A DNA stretch of 64,000 nucleotides from Candidatus Gastranaerophilales bacterium (GTDB lineage Bacteria; Cyanobacteriota; Vampirovibrionia; Gastranaerophilales; Gastranaerophilaceae): positions 62,001 to 126,000 of the forward strand of contig CALUWJ010000002.1 of NCBI GenBank assembly GCA_944324455.1. The letters run 5' to 3'. This document shows, in pieces, positions 33,419 to 41,031 of the stretch. Each line of letters starts with the position of its first letter. Positions within the stretch are counted from its first letter, which is position 1. Made by a program: the position numbers and the translations under genes. The notes under the pieces were generated by a model. The model had not been told where the DNA came from. It worked only from the letters and a program-made list of their open reading frames with translations, and made no database searches.

Positions 33419-34718
33419 CAGCCTCTCCAATCATTTTGTCGGAAGTATTATCATTAACTCTTATTGCATCTATGCCTAATCCTCTTAGTTTTTCAACAAA
33501 ATTTTCATACCCTCTATCGATATGATTTAGTGCGCCGATTTCTGTTTCGCCGCGAGCCATAACAGCAGCAGTAACTAATGCTGCTCCTGCTCTTAAATCG
33601 GTTGATTGGACTTGTGTTCCAACTAAACAATCAACACCTTTTATAATTGCATGTTTTTTATTAACAATTATATTTGCACCCATTTTCCATAATTCAGGAA
33701 TATGCATGAAACGATTTTCATATAAACTTTCAGTTACAACAGAAATTCCATCAGCACAACACAGTAATGCCATAGCTAAAGCTTGTAAATCTGTTGGAAA
33801 ACCGGGGTAGGGTTGTGTTATAAAATTCATTGCTTTTAATCTTTGATTATTAGATACTTCCATTGTATTTGGGTCGATTAATTTTATTTTTGCGCCCATT
33901 TCAAGGAGTTTTCCCGTAAAAAGTGTAAGGTGATTAGGGAAAATATTTCTTATAATTCCACTACCTCTTGAAGCTATTATAATACTCATGTATGTACCTG
34001 CTTCAATTCTATCGGGCAGTGTTGTATACTCACATCCTTTTAAATCCTCTTGATTAACTCCTGTTATTATGATTTGATTAGTTCCGGCACCTTCGATATC
34101 AGCCCCCATTGATTTAAGAAAATTCGCTAAATCAACAATTTCGGGTTCTTGTGCTGCATTTTGAATTATAGTTGTACCATCAGCCAGTACTGCTGCCATC
34201 ATAACGTTTTCTGTTGCACCCACAGAGGGAATATCAAAACAAACTGTTGCACCTTTTAAATTATTTGTTTTAGCAATGACATATCCATCTTCAATTTGAC
34301 ATTTGCACCCTAGTGCTTCAAGACCTTTAATATGAAAATTAACACGTCTTTCACCGATTTTGCATCCGCCCGGTAGGGCAACTTTAGCTTCATTTAATCT
34401 GCCTACCAGTGACCCAAGAACGCAAAAACTTGCACGCATTTTAGACACATGTTCTTTTGACGCTGTGCAATTAGTAAGATTAGATGAATCTATTTCAACT
34501 TTTTTTAATTCCTTGTCATAAATGCACTTTGCACCGAGTTCAGACAGAACTTCAAGCATAATTTCTACATCTGATAAACAAGGAACATTATATATTACAC
34601 AAGTATCTCTACACAAAAGTGAAGCTGCCATCAGTTTTAGGACTGAATTTTTAGCCCCGCTGACACATACTTCACCTTTTGTAGGAATTTGACCTTTAAT
34701 TATTAGTTTTTCGCTCAA
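33402..34718 (-). CDS. murA: UDP-N-acetylglucosamine 1-carboxyvinyltransferase
   Basis: MurA transfers enolpyruvate to UDP-GlcNAc, the first committed step of peptidoglycan synthesis. The 438-residue sequence has KNSVLKLMAASLL, the catalytic-loop LPGGCKIGERRVNFHIKGLE with the fosfomycin-binding Cys at residue 119, GATENVMMAAVLADG, EPEIVDLANFL and FPTDLQALAMALL. With Cys present, the enzyme is expected to be of the fosfomycin-sensitive type. It is followed by the RWYDxDP protein and preceded by yidC (86-base gap). Confidence 0.97.
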   Translation of the reverse strand: MSEKLIIKGQIPTKGEVCVSGAKNSVLKLMAASLLCRDTCVIYNVPCLSDVEIMLEVLSELGAKCIYDKELKKVEIDSSNLTNCTASKEHVSKMRASFCVLGSLVGRLNEAKVALPGGCKIGERRVNFHIKGLEALGCKCQIEDGYVIAKTNNLKGATVCFDIPSVGATENVMMAAVLADGTTIIQNAAQEPEIVDLANFLKSMGADIEGAGTNQIIITGVNQEDLKGCEYTTLPDRIEAGTYMSIIIASRGSGIIRNIFPNHLTLFTGKLLEMGAKIKLIDPNTMEVSNNQRLKAMNFITQPYPGFPTDLQALAMALLCCADGISVVTESLYENRFMHIPELWKMGANIIVNKKHAIIKGVDCLVGTQVQSTDLRAGAALVTAAVMARGETEIGALNHIDRGYENFVEKLRGLGIDAIRVNDNTSDKMIGEADGTRI

Positions 34719-34804
34719 AGCAATTACCCTTTTCTAACTGATTTTAGTATAAAATGTTGACATTTTAAAGCTAATAGGCAAAAAATAAAATTTTTGTAGG
34801 ATAT

Positions 34805-35917
34805 TTATTGCTTATCTTTTTTTTCGTCTACAACCTTTGAATCAATTACTTTAGCATCGATTATACCTTTCTGCTCGTCAGTTTTTATAGTTTTTTTATG
34901 TTCTTCAATTTCTAATTGCTTATTTATAATGACCGTTTGAGCAATTTGGAAGATATTGCTTGTAACAAGATACAATAAGGCACCTGCAGGAATAGGAATA
35001 AATACAAAAGTTAAAATTATCATTACAGGCATTATTGTGCCCATTGATTTTTGAATTGCTTCTTGGGTAGCGTCTTGTCCTTTGGCTTTTGTAGTTGCCA
35101 TCATTACTTTTTGAGATAGCCAAATTGTTAAACCAAACAATGCAACTAACAATATTACATCATAATGTATTGCATTTTGTGCAGGAATTGTCGGAACAGA
35201 AGCAACTAAAATATCGCCTCTACGAGTAAATTCAATATTTTCAGTTTCTTTTGTCATTATATTCATTACAGATAAATCTGCTTTTTGAATTTTATCAAGT
35301 TGTGCAAATTTAAGATTTAGGCTATCTAGTGAAATTTTAAGCTCAATTGGTTTATTTTGTTCAATTTCTCCTTGGATTGAAACAGCCTTTTGAGGTTTTT
35401 CGATTTTCACATTTTCAATTATCTGATTGTTTGCTAAAAATACTTTTGCTGATTTACCTGCTTGGAATTGGGCATTTTTGCCAACAGAGAATTTACCATC
35501 TAGCGAAACTCCTGCATTTGATTTAATTGTGGCATCAAGTCTATTTATAAAAAGAAAATTAGTATTTCCTGCCATTTGAATGAATTGCGGGCTCATTAGA
35601 GCGCTATATAACATAATAAAAACAGGAATTTGAATTAACATAGGTAAACAGCCTGCAGTAGGGTTGAAATTATGTTCTTTATAAAATTCCATCATTTTTT
35701 GCTGCATTAATTGAGGATTATTTTTGTATTTTTCTTGTATCATTTTCATTTTAGGGGTTAAATTTTGCATGTTTTTCATGGAACGTTGTTGTGAAACATT
35801 TACAGGCCACAAACAAAGACGCATTAATATTGTAAAAATTATAATTGCCATACCGTAGGAACCTGCAAAAGAGGCTAGTTTGTTTAAAATTTCTATTGTT
35901 AATGTTACAAAATCCAT
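34805..35917 (-). CDS. yidC: membrane protein insertase YidC/Oxa1 family
   Basis: YidC inserts and folds inner membrane proteins. The 370-residue protein has the Oxa1 core: the first core helix with its conserved Arg (about residue 33, TILMRLCLWPVN), the cytoplasmic hairpin MQNLTPKMKMIQEKYKNNPQ, and CLPMLIQIPVFIMLYSALM. There is no large N-terminal periplasmic domain of the proteobacterial kind. Instead about 120 beta-rich residues (about 131-250) are inserted after the second helix, on the outer face. The last three helices follow, then a Lys-rich tail. It is divergent from mnmE, a common neighbour in bacteria. Confidence 0.94.
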   Translation of the reverse strand: MDFVTLTIEILNKLASFAGSYGMAIIIFTILMRLCLWPVNVSQQRSMKNMQNLTPKMKMIQEKYKNNPQLMQQKMMEFYKEHNFNPTAGCLPMLIQIPVFIMLYSALMSPQFIQMAGNTNFLFINRLDATIKSNAGVSLDGKFSVGKNAQFQAGKSAKVFLANNQIIENVKIEKPQKAVSIQGEIEQNKPIELKISLDSLNLKFAQLDKIQKADLSVMNIMTKETENIEFTRRGDILVASVPTIPAQNAIHYDVILLVALFGLTIWLSQKVMMATTKAKGQDATQEAIQKSMGTIMPVMIILTFVFIPIPAGALLYLVTSNIFQIAQTVIINKQLEIEEHKKTIKTDEQKGIIDAKVIDSKVVDEKKDKQ

Positions 35918-35976
35918 ATATTCTCCTCGTTAATATAAAAAGTCTAAATTATTTAAGTTTAATTTTACTATAAACA

Positions 35977-35985
35977 TGATAAAAT
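35977..35985 (+). promoter_or_regulatory. extended -10 element of mnmE, probable leaderless start
   Basis: TGATAAAAT is an extended -10, ending 6 bases before the mnmE ATG at 35992. No ribosome site is present. Confidence 0.45.
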
Positions 35986-35991
35986 TATCAT

Positions 35992-37320
35992 ATGGAAAAT
36001 AATTTTGATACAATTTGCGCAACATTAACTCCACAAGCCCTTTGCGCTGTGGGTATAATTAGAATTTCAGGCGAAAATGCATTTTTGATTGCAAATGAAA
36101 TTTTTTCAAAAAAAATTAATCCAAAAATGATTAATTATGGCTTCATTCTTGATGAAGCTAAAAATAAACTTGATGAAGTAATTTTACTTCCTTTTGTTGC
36201 GCCTCATAGCTATACAGGCGAAGATGTTGTTGAAATTCAAACCCATGGAAATCCTGCTATAATAAACTCAATTTTAGAGCTTATCTTATCAAAAGGAGCA
36301 AGAATAGCTCAAAGAGGAGAATTTACCAAGCGTGCTTTTTTAAATCATAGAATAGATTTATCGCAAGCTGAAGCAGTTTTAGATGTCATAAGTGCAAAAA
36401 GCACTAAATCAGCTCAAAATGCTCTTAATAATTTAGGCGGATATTTAAAGGAAAAGATAAATTTAATTAAAACTGATTTAGTTGAAATTTATTCAAAAGT
36501 TATTGCTTCAATCGATTTTCCCGAAGATGTTGCTGAAGTTGATAATAAAGCAATCGTTTCGATATGTAGTGATAAAATTCATCAGATAGAAGATATATTA
36601 AAGAATGCAAAAAGTCATGATTTTATAAGAGATGGTTTAAGCGCTTGTTTAATTGGTGTACCAAATGTGGGCAAGAGTTCATTATTTAATTCTCTTTTAA
36701 ATTACTCAAGGGCAATTGTAACTGATATTGCAGGTACAACAAGAGATACAATTAAAGAAACGATTAATCTTGACGGTTATTTGATTAATTTTATTGATAC
36801 TGCCGGAATAAGAGATAAAAATAAAGCAGATTTAGTTGAACAAATTGGAATTGAAAATTCAATTAAAGCAATCCAAGAGTCAGATATAGTACTATTTTTA
36901 TATGAAAAAAGTTTTTCTGAAATTGACAAAAAACTGCTTGAAATTGCCAAAGATAAGCAAATTCTTTTTATTAAAACAAAAGCTGATATTATCCCTAAAA
37001 ATGATGATATCAATGCTATTGAAATCAGCTCAAAAAGTGGATTTGGAATAGATATTTTAAAAAATAAGATTTCATCATTGATTAAAAATTTAATAATAGA
37101 AGATACTAATTTTACAACAAATAAACGTCAACAAAGCTGCCTAATAAAAGCCAAGGATGCCCTTGAAAACGTTATAAAGACTTCAAATGAATGTGATTTA
37201 GCTGATTTATATGCTATGGATTTAAAAGGTGCTATTTTGGCTCTTGATGAAATTACCGGTGAGGTTTTGACTGACGAGATATTAGATAATATATTTTCAA
37301 ATTTCTGTATTGGAAAATAG
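35992..37320 (+). CDS. mnmE: tRNA modification GTPase MnmE
   Basis: MnmE works with MnmG to build cmnm5U at the wobble base of some tRNAs, using methylene-THF. The 442-residue protein has the N-terminal folate domain, the helical domain and an inserted G domain: G1 GVPNVGKS (about 222-229), DIAGTTRDT, DTAGIRD, and the C-terminal CIGK tail. Length is normal. It overlaps the convergent FAD oxidoreductase by 24 bases. No terminator separates them. Confidence 0.96.
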   Translation: MENNFDTICATLTPQALCAVGIIRISGENAFLIANEIFSKKINPKMINYGFILDEAKNKLDEVILLPFVAPHSYTGEDVVEIQTHGNPAIINSILELILSKGARIAQRGEFTKRAFLNHRIDLSQAEAVLDVISAKSTKSAQNALNNLGGYLKEKINLIKTDLVEIYSKVIASIDFPEDVAEVDNKAIVSICSDKIHQIEDILKNAKSHDFIRDGLSACLIGVPNVGKSSLFNSLLNYSRAIVTDIAGTTRDTIKETINLDGYLINFIDTAGIRDKNKADLVEQIGIENSIKAIQESDIVLFLYEKSFSEIDKKLLEIAKDKQILFIKTKADIIPKNDDINAIEISSKSGFGIDILKNKISSLIKNLIIEDTNFTTNKRQQSCLIKAKDALENVIKTSNECDLADLYAMDLKGAILALDEITGEVLTDEILDNIFSNFCIGK

Positions 37321-38589
37321 TTCATTTTTAATGTGTTTTGCGACTGCTTCACCCATAGACATACAGCTTTTTTGGACTCTTAGAGCACTATGTGCGCTAA
37401 AATCTGCACCAACCAGTTTGCCTATTGCATATAGGTTATCAATTTCATCGCTCATCAATGATTCAATTGGAAGTTGATAATTCAGTGTTTTAGTTAAGAT
37501 TGAGCCGTCTTTTTTATCTGAATGAATATCAATTGGGTAATTTGCTTCTAAGACAGGGGTTTTAAACTTTTTAGCAGATAAAATATCTTCTTTAGAATAG
37601 ATGTATTTAGATTTTATTCTATTTTGCTCTCTAATTCCTGTTTGGGTTGCGATATTTACTATTATTGCATTTTCAAAACCATCAAAATATTTTTTTGTAA
37701 ATTCATAAAATCTATATATTGCTCTTCTTGCTTCTATTAATTCAAGTGAATATTTAAAGGGGTTTTCAATGTAATTATTAATTCTGGGGCAATTAAATGC
37801 AACTTCTCCTTTAGCACCTGCAATTGAAAAAATCTGAAAATAGCTCCTGTCGGGTTCTTTTAAGATACCTTCATTGACCCCTTTTTTTAAATATTCATCT
37901 AAAGCCCAAATTTTTGAACTATCCCAAGTAGAAGCCGTAGTAAAATGAATTTCATTGTTTGTATCTCTTTCGTTTCGATAGGTATTGGTAATATCTTCAT
38001 TATTATCTATCTTTAAAATAAATTTTGTAAATTTATCTATATCTATATTTCCTAATATAAATCTGAGCGTATTTTGTTGTTTTTGATCTGTATCCGTTAT
38101 GAAATTACATCCGCAAAGTTGAGAAAATTCTCCTGAGCCTGTTGCATCTACAAAATATATCGCTTCGATTGGTATTGATAATAAATTTGTTTTTAAAATT
38201 ATGTTTTTAATTTTTCTATCTTCTTTTATAACATCCAATACTTCTGTTTCAAATAAGATATCAAGATTATTATATTTAGATAATATATCATCTAAGACAA
38301 TTTTTAAAAGTTCAGGATTAAGCCATCCATCATTTTTATCTTTATATGTTATTTGAGCACTAAATTTTTTTGCTGTTTGTATGAGTTTATTATAGTAATC
38401 GCAATTATAATTTTTAGTTGATGATTTCATAATAGGTACGACCAAACCTGCTGTCATTAATCCACCAAGAAAATTATTTTTTTCAATTAATAAAGTTTTT
38501 AAATTGTTTTTAGCGCAATTATAAGCACAAGCGCACCCGGATGTGCCGCCCCCAACTATTACAACATCATATTTTGTAGAATTCTGCAT
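37297..38589 (-). CDS. FAD-dependent oxidoreductase (FAD_oxidored family)
   Basis: The 430-residue flavoprotein starts with the Rossmann motif YDVVIVGGGTSGCACAYNCA and continues GGLMTAGLVVPIM, typical of the PF12831-type oxidoreductases. FVDATGSGEFSQLCG is the second FAD contact, and the end LYAIGKLVGADFSAHSALRV closes the site. The physiological substrate is unknown. Family members are often found near carbohydrate genes, which is not the case here. It is a single gene, convergent with mnmE. Confidence 0.85.
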   Translation of the reverse strand: MQNSTKYDVVIVGGGTSGCACAYNCAKNNLKTLLIEKNNFLGGLMTAGLVVPIMKSSTKNYNCDYYNKLIQTAKKFSAQITYKDKNDGWLNPELLKIVLDDILSKYNNLDILFETEVLDVIKEDRKIKNIILKTNLLSIPIEAIYFVDATGSGEFSQLCGCNFITDTDQKQQNTLRFILGNIDIDKFTKFILKIDNNEDITNTYRNERDTNNEIHFTTASTWDSSKIWALDEYLKKGVNEGILKEPDRSYFQIFSIAGAKGEVAFNCPRINNYIENPFKYSLELIEARRAIYRFYEFTKKYFDGFENAIIVNIATQTGIREQNRIKSKYIYSKEDILSAKKFKTPVLEANYPIDIHSDKKDGSILTKTLNYQLPIESLMSDEIDNLYAIGKLVGADFSAHSALRVQKSCMSMGEAVAKHIKNELFSNTEI

Positions 38590-38933
38590 GATTTAATTAT
38601 AACATTTTTAATTAACTGGTGCATTTATTTTTACTAACTTCTTATACTTTTTATTATTCTTGATATTATTGGCTTTTAATACAATATCCATGCATGTCGA
38701 TTGGTTATGATAATGTATATTATGTAACAAGGCGATTAAATTACACAAGTATATGATTTATACGTAAATACGATTTAAAGTGTCTTAAAAGTCAATTTGA
38801 AGGGTGTAATTTGGATAAATATAAAATCTGCTTCAAATTTAAATTACTGTTATAATTATTCACTTTAATTTTAGATATGTAATGCATTTTAAAAATCATG
38901 CTGTTAATCTAAATGAAAAATAAAGGAGATATC
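38590..38933 (+). promoter_or_regulatory. 344-base intergenic control region of the response regulator
   Basis: No gene or structured RNA is seen. An extended -10, TGTTATAAT (38848-38856), lies 78 bases before the ATG. Upstream is a 9-bp inverted repeat, AATTTGAAG (38794-38802) and CTTCAAATT (38831-38839), with the second arm about 11 bases before the -10, where a regulator could bind. The rest is AT-rich without clear pattern. Confidence 0.4.
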
Positions 38934-39623
38934 ATGCAAAATACTATAATTAACAATAATGAAGAAAAAATCAGATTAATGATTGTTGATGACCATAAAT
39001 TATTTCGCTGCGGTATAAAATCATTATTTAAAAATTCGTCTTGTGTTTGCGTAGTAGCTGAAGCTTCAAACGGCAAAGAAGGTATAAGCAAAATTGTTGC
39101 TCAAAACCCTGATGTTGTCTTGTTGGATTTAGAATTAGGTGATATTAACGGACTTGATTTAATTGAAAAAGTTGCTTCTCAAAAGCCTAATGTTAAATTT
39201 GCAATTTTGACATCCCATATTAATGAACATGTTATAAATAAAGCAATGAAAATGGGTATTTATGGTTATATTTTAAAAGATATTAATGCCGAATTACTTG
39301 ATATGATTGTTAAATCAGTTTCAAGAGGTGCAATGTGGATAGATAAAAAAGTGGTGCAGATTTTAAGAGAATTAAATCCAAACGTAGTACCGAATACGCA
39401 AGTAAGCAGGTCAAATTTTAAACAAACTCATGCAAATTTAACAGCAAGAGAATACGAAGTTTTAAAATTGGTGGTTGACGGTAAATCAAATCAGCAAATC
39501 GCAGATGAATTAAATATATCAGAACATACCTCAAAAGCGCATGTTTGCAACATTATACAAAAATTAGTTGTAGATGACCGCACTCAGGCTGCAGTAAAAG
39601 CGATAAGAGAAGGTATTGTTTAA
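38934..39623 (+). CDS. NarL/LuxR-type response regulator
   Basis: The ATG at 38934 has AAGGAG 7 bases upstream, so the earlier ATG at 38913 is rejected. The 229-residue protein has a receiver domain (IRLMIVDDHKLFRCGIKSLF, phosphoacceptor Asp in DVVLLDLELGD, Thr in AILTSH, Lys in GYILKDI) and a C-terminal LuxR helix-turn-helix (LTAREYEVLKLVVDGKSNQQ, then IADELNISEHTSKAHVCNII). No histidine kinase is adjacent, so it is an orphan here. A rhodanese gene follows after 81 bases. Confidence 0.95.
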   Translation: MQNTIINNNEEKIRLMIVDDHKLFRCGIKSLFKNSSCVCVVAEASNGKEGISKIVAQNPDVVLLDLELGDINGLDLIEKVASQKPNVKFAILTSHINEHVINKAMKMGIYGYILKDINAELLDMIVKSVSRGAMWIDKKVVQILRELNPNVVPNTQVSRSNFKQTHANLTAREYEVLKLVVDGKSNQQIADELNISEHTSKAHVCNIIQKLVVDDRTQAAVKAIREGIV

Positions 39624-39671
39624 TATATTATCAATACCTATCTAATAGATGTATTCTATATATTATCAATA
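39624..39671 (+). repeat. direct repeat of 13 bases, 35-base period
   Basis: TATATTATCAATA occurs at 39624-39636 and again at 39659-39671, followed in each case by a TAGATnnATT-like stretch. The pair lies between the response regulator and rhodanese genes, just upstream of the rhodanese ribosome site, and could be a tandem regulator site. Confidence 0.5.
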
Positions 39672-39704
39672 TCAGTCGACTAGATACATTATAAGGAGGA
39701 AAAA

Positions 39705-40094
39705 ATGGAAATAAAATATTTAACTGAAAATACGAAAAAAGCAGAAGAATTTTTCTTAAACGAATTATCTTTTATTATGTCACCTTTTGAATTAAAAAGA
39801 AAAATTGATGATGACATTGAAGACATCAATATTGTGGATGTAAGAAAATATGATGATTACATAGATGGACACATTCCTTTTGCTATTCATGTGCCATTCG
39901 ATAGTCTTGAAGAACACCTGGTTATGTTTGAAAAACACAAATTAAATATTATATATTGTCAGAGTCAATTATGCTCTCTTGCATATAAAACCGCCTATGA
40001 AATCTCTAAAAAAGGCTATATGGTAATGGTTTTAGCCGGTGGTTATAAAACATGGGAAAAATTAGGCTATGATACTGTTAAAACGGCAGAATAA
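39705..40094 (+). CDS. rhodanese-like domain protein
   Basis: A strong GGAGG ribosome site precedes the ATG. After about 35 N-terminal residues with a helical stretch, a single rhodanese domain follows: NIVDVRKYDDYIDGHIPFAI, then IIYCQSQLCSLAYKTAYEIS and VLAGGYKTWEKLGY. The active-site loop has Cys residues in YCQSQLC; the first is the expected persulfide Cys, the second is extra. Rhodaneses carry sulfane sulfur. The adjacent response regulator may control it. The product has 129 residues. Confidence 0.9.
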   Translation: MEIKYLTENTKKAEEFFLNELSFIMSPFELKRKIDDDIEDINIVDVRKYDDYIDGHIPFAIHVPFDSLEEHLVMFEKHKLNIIYCQSQLCSLAYKTAYEISKKGYMVMVLAGGYKTWEKLGYDTVKTAE

Positions 40095-40171
40095 TAATGT
40101 TATTGTCTATAAATAATATATATGTAGTATTTCTATATTTGTAGCGCGTAGTATAATTATGCTTGTAAAAA

Positions 40172-40194
40172 AAAGCCCAATTTAATCGGGCTTT
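40172..40194 (-). terminator. terminator of rex
   Basis: AAAGCCC / GGGCTTT stem, with eight T residues after it only on the minus strand. It therefore ends transcripts from rex, about 145 bases after its stop. Confidence 0.75.
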
Positions 40195-40226
40195 AAGATT
40201 TACTAACGATACAAGACTCATTATAT

Positions 40227-40266
40227 AACCGGTTTTGAAATAAATTCAAATTCGGTTTTTTTTATA
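40227..40266 (+). terminator. terminator of the rhodanese gene
   Basis: AACCGGTTTTGAA pairs with TTCAAATTCGGTT with two mismatches, loop ATAAA, followed by a run of T residues on the plus strand. A further small hairpin ACCTC / GAGGT lies at 40265-40281. The remaining bases of the 243-base gap hold nothing else that I recognise. Confidence 0.7.
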
Positions 40267-40337
40267 CCTCATTTTCGAGGTGCATTATTTATGATATCTA
40301 AAAAATATTTTTTTGCAAGAATTTTTTTTAAGGAAAA

Positions 40338-40961
40338 TTATTTAATATTTTCTATTGCGCAAAATTGAATAAAACTACCTATAATATTTTCGTGCCAAAC
40401 TTTTACGTTTTTAGGAACAATTAATATACTTGGTGCAAAATTCCAAATATATTTTATACCGGATTCAACCAAATAATTGCATACGGTTTGTGCTACTTTA
40501 TTGGGTGTTGTAAGAATAGCAATATTAATTCCGGTGTTTTTTACTTTGTCTTTTAGCATTGCTATATCAAAAATCTCTTTGCCGTCAATTATTTTACCAA
40601 TTTTTTCATTATCTGAATCAAATAAACATTCTATTTCAAGTCCAAATTCACTGAATTTGGAATATTTAGATAAGGCGACACCAAGATTGCCGGCTCCAAT
40701 AACAAAGGCTTTTTTAATAACTTTATAATCAAGTATGTTTTCAATTATTGCTTTAAGCTCAACAACGTTATAACCAACTTTGCATTTACCTTTGCAATTA
40801 ATACTTTTTATATCTTTTCTAACTTGCGTTTCGTCAATATCAAGCAGTTGGGATATTTGAGAGGATGTTATGTTTTGTATATTTTTTTTGAAATAGTCTC
40901 TTAATATCGTATAGTATTGAGTTAATCTGTTAATAGTTCTTTGAGAAAGCGTGCTTTTCAT
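40338..40961 (-). CDS. rex: redox-sensing transcriptional repressor Rex
   Basis: Rex binds DNA when NAD+ is high and lets go when NADH rises, releasing fermentation genes. The ATG at 40961 (AAGGTG upstream) gives 207 residues; the open frame up to 41000 includes the adhE terminator and is rejected. The N-terminal winged helix reads TSSQISQLLDIDETQVRKDI, GKCKVGYNVVELKAII, and the Rossmann motif is VIGAGNLGVALSKY. It lies 70 bases downstream of adhE on the same strand, separated by a terminator. AdhE is the classic Rex target, which supports the link. Confidence 0.93.
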   Translation of the reverse strand: MKSTLSQRTINRLTQYYTILRDYFKKNIQNITSSQISQLLDIDETQVRKDIKSINCKGKCKVGYNVVELKAIIENILDYKVIKKAFVIGAGNLGVALSKYSKFSEFGLEIECLFDSDNEKIGKIIDGKEIFDIAMLKDKVKNTGINIAILTTPNKVAQTVCNYLVESGIKYIWNFAPSILIVPKNVKVWHENIIGSFIQFCAIENIK

Positions 40962-40982
40962 AATTCTAAACACCTTATTTAT

Positions 40983-41016
40983 TAAAAAAGCAAGGCTCAA
41001 TAAACAAGCCTTGCTT
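40983..41016 (-). terminator. terminator of adhE, between adhE and rex
   Basis: AAGCAAGGCT / AGCCTTGCTT stem, loop TGTTTAT-like on the minus strand, followed by six T residues. Partial read-through would feed rex. Confidence 0.85.
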
Positions 41017-41031
41017 TACGTATTATATTAA

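Noticed and set aside
39624-39671. CRISPR-like repeat
   Set aside because: Only two 13-base copies, AT-rich, with no cas genes.
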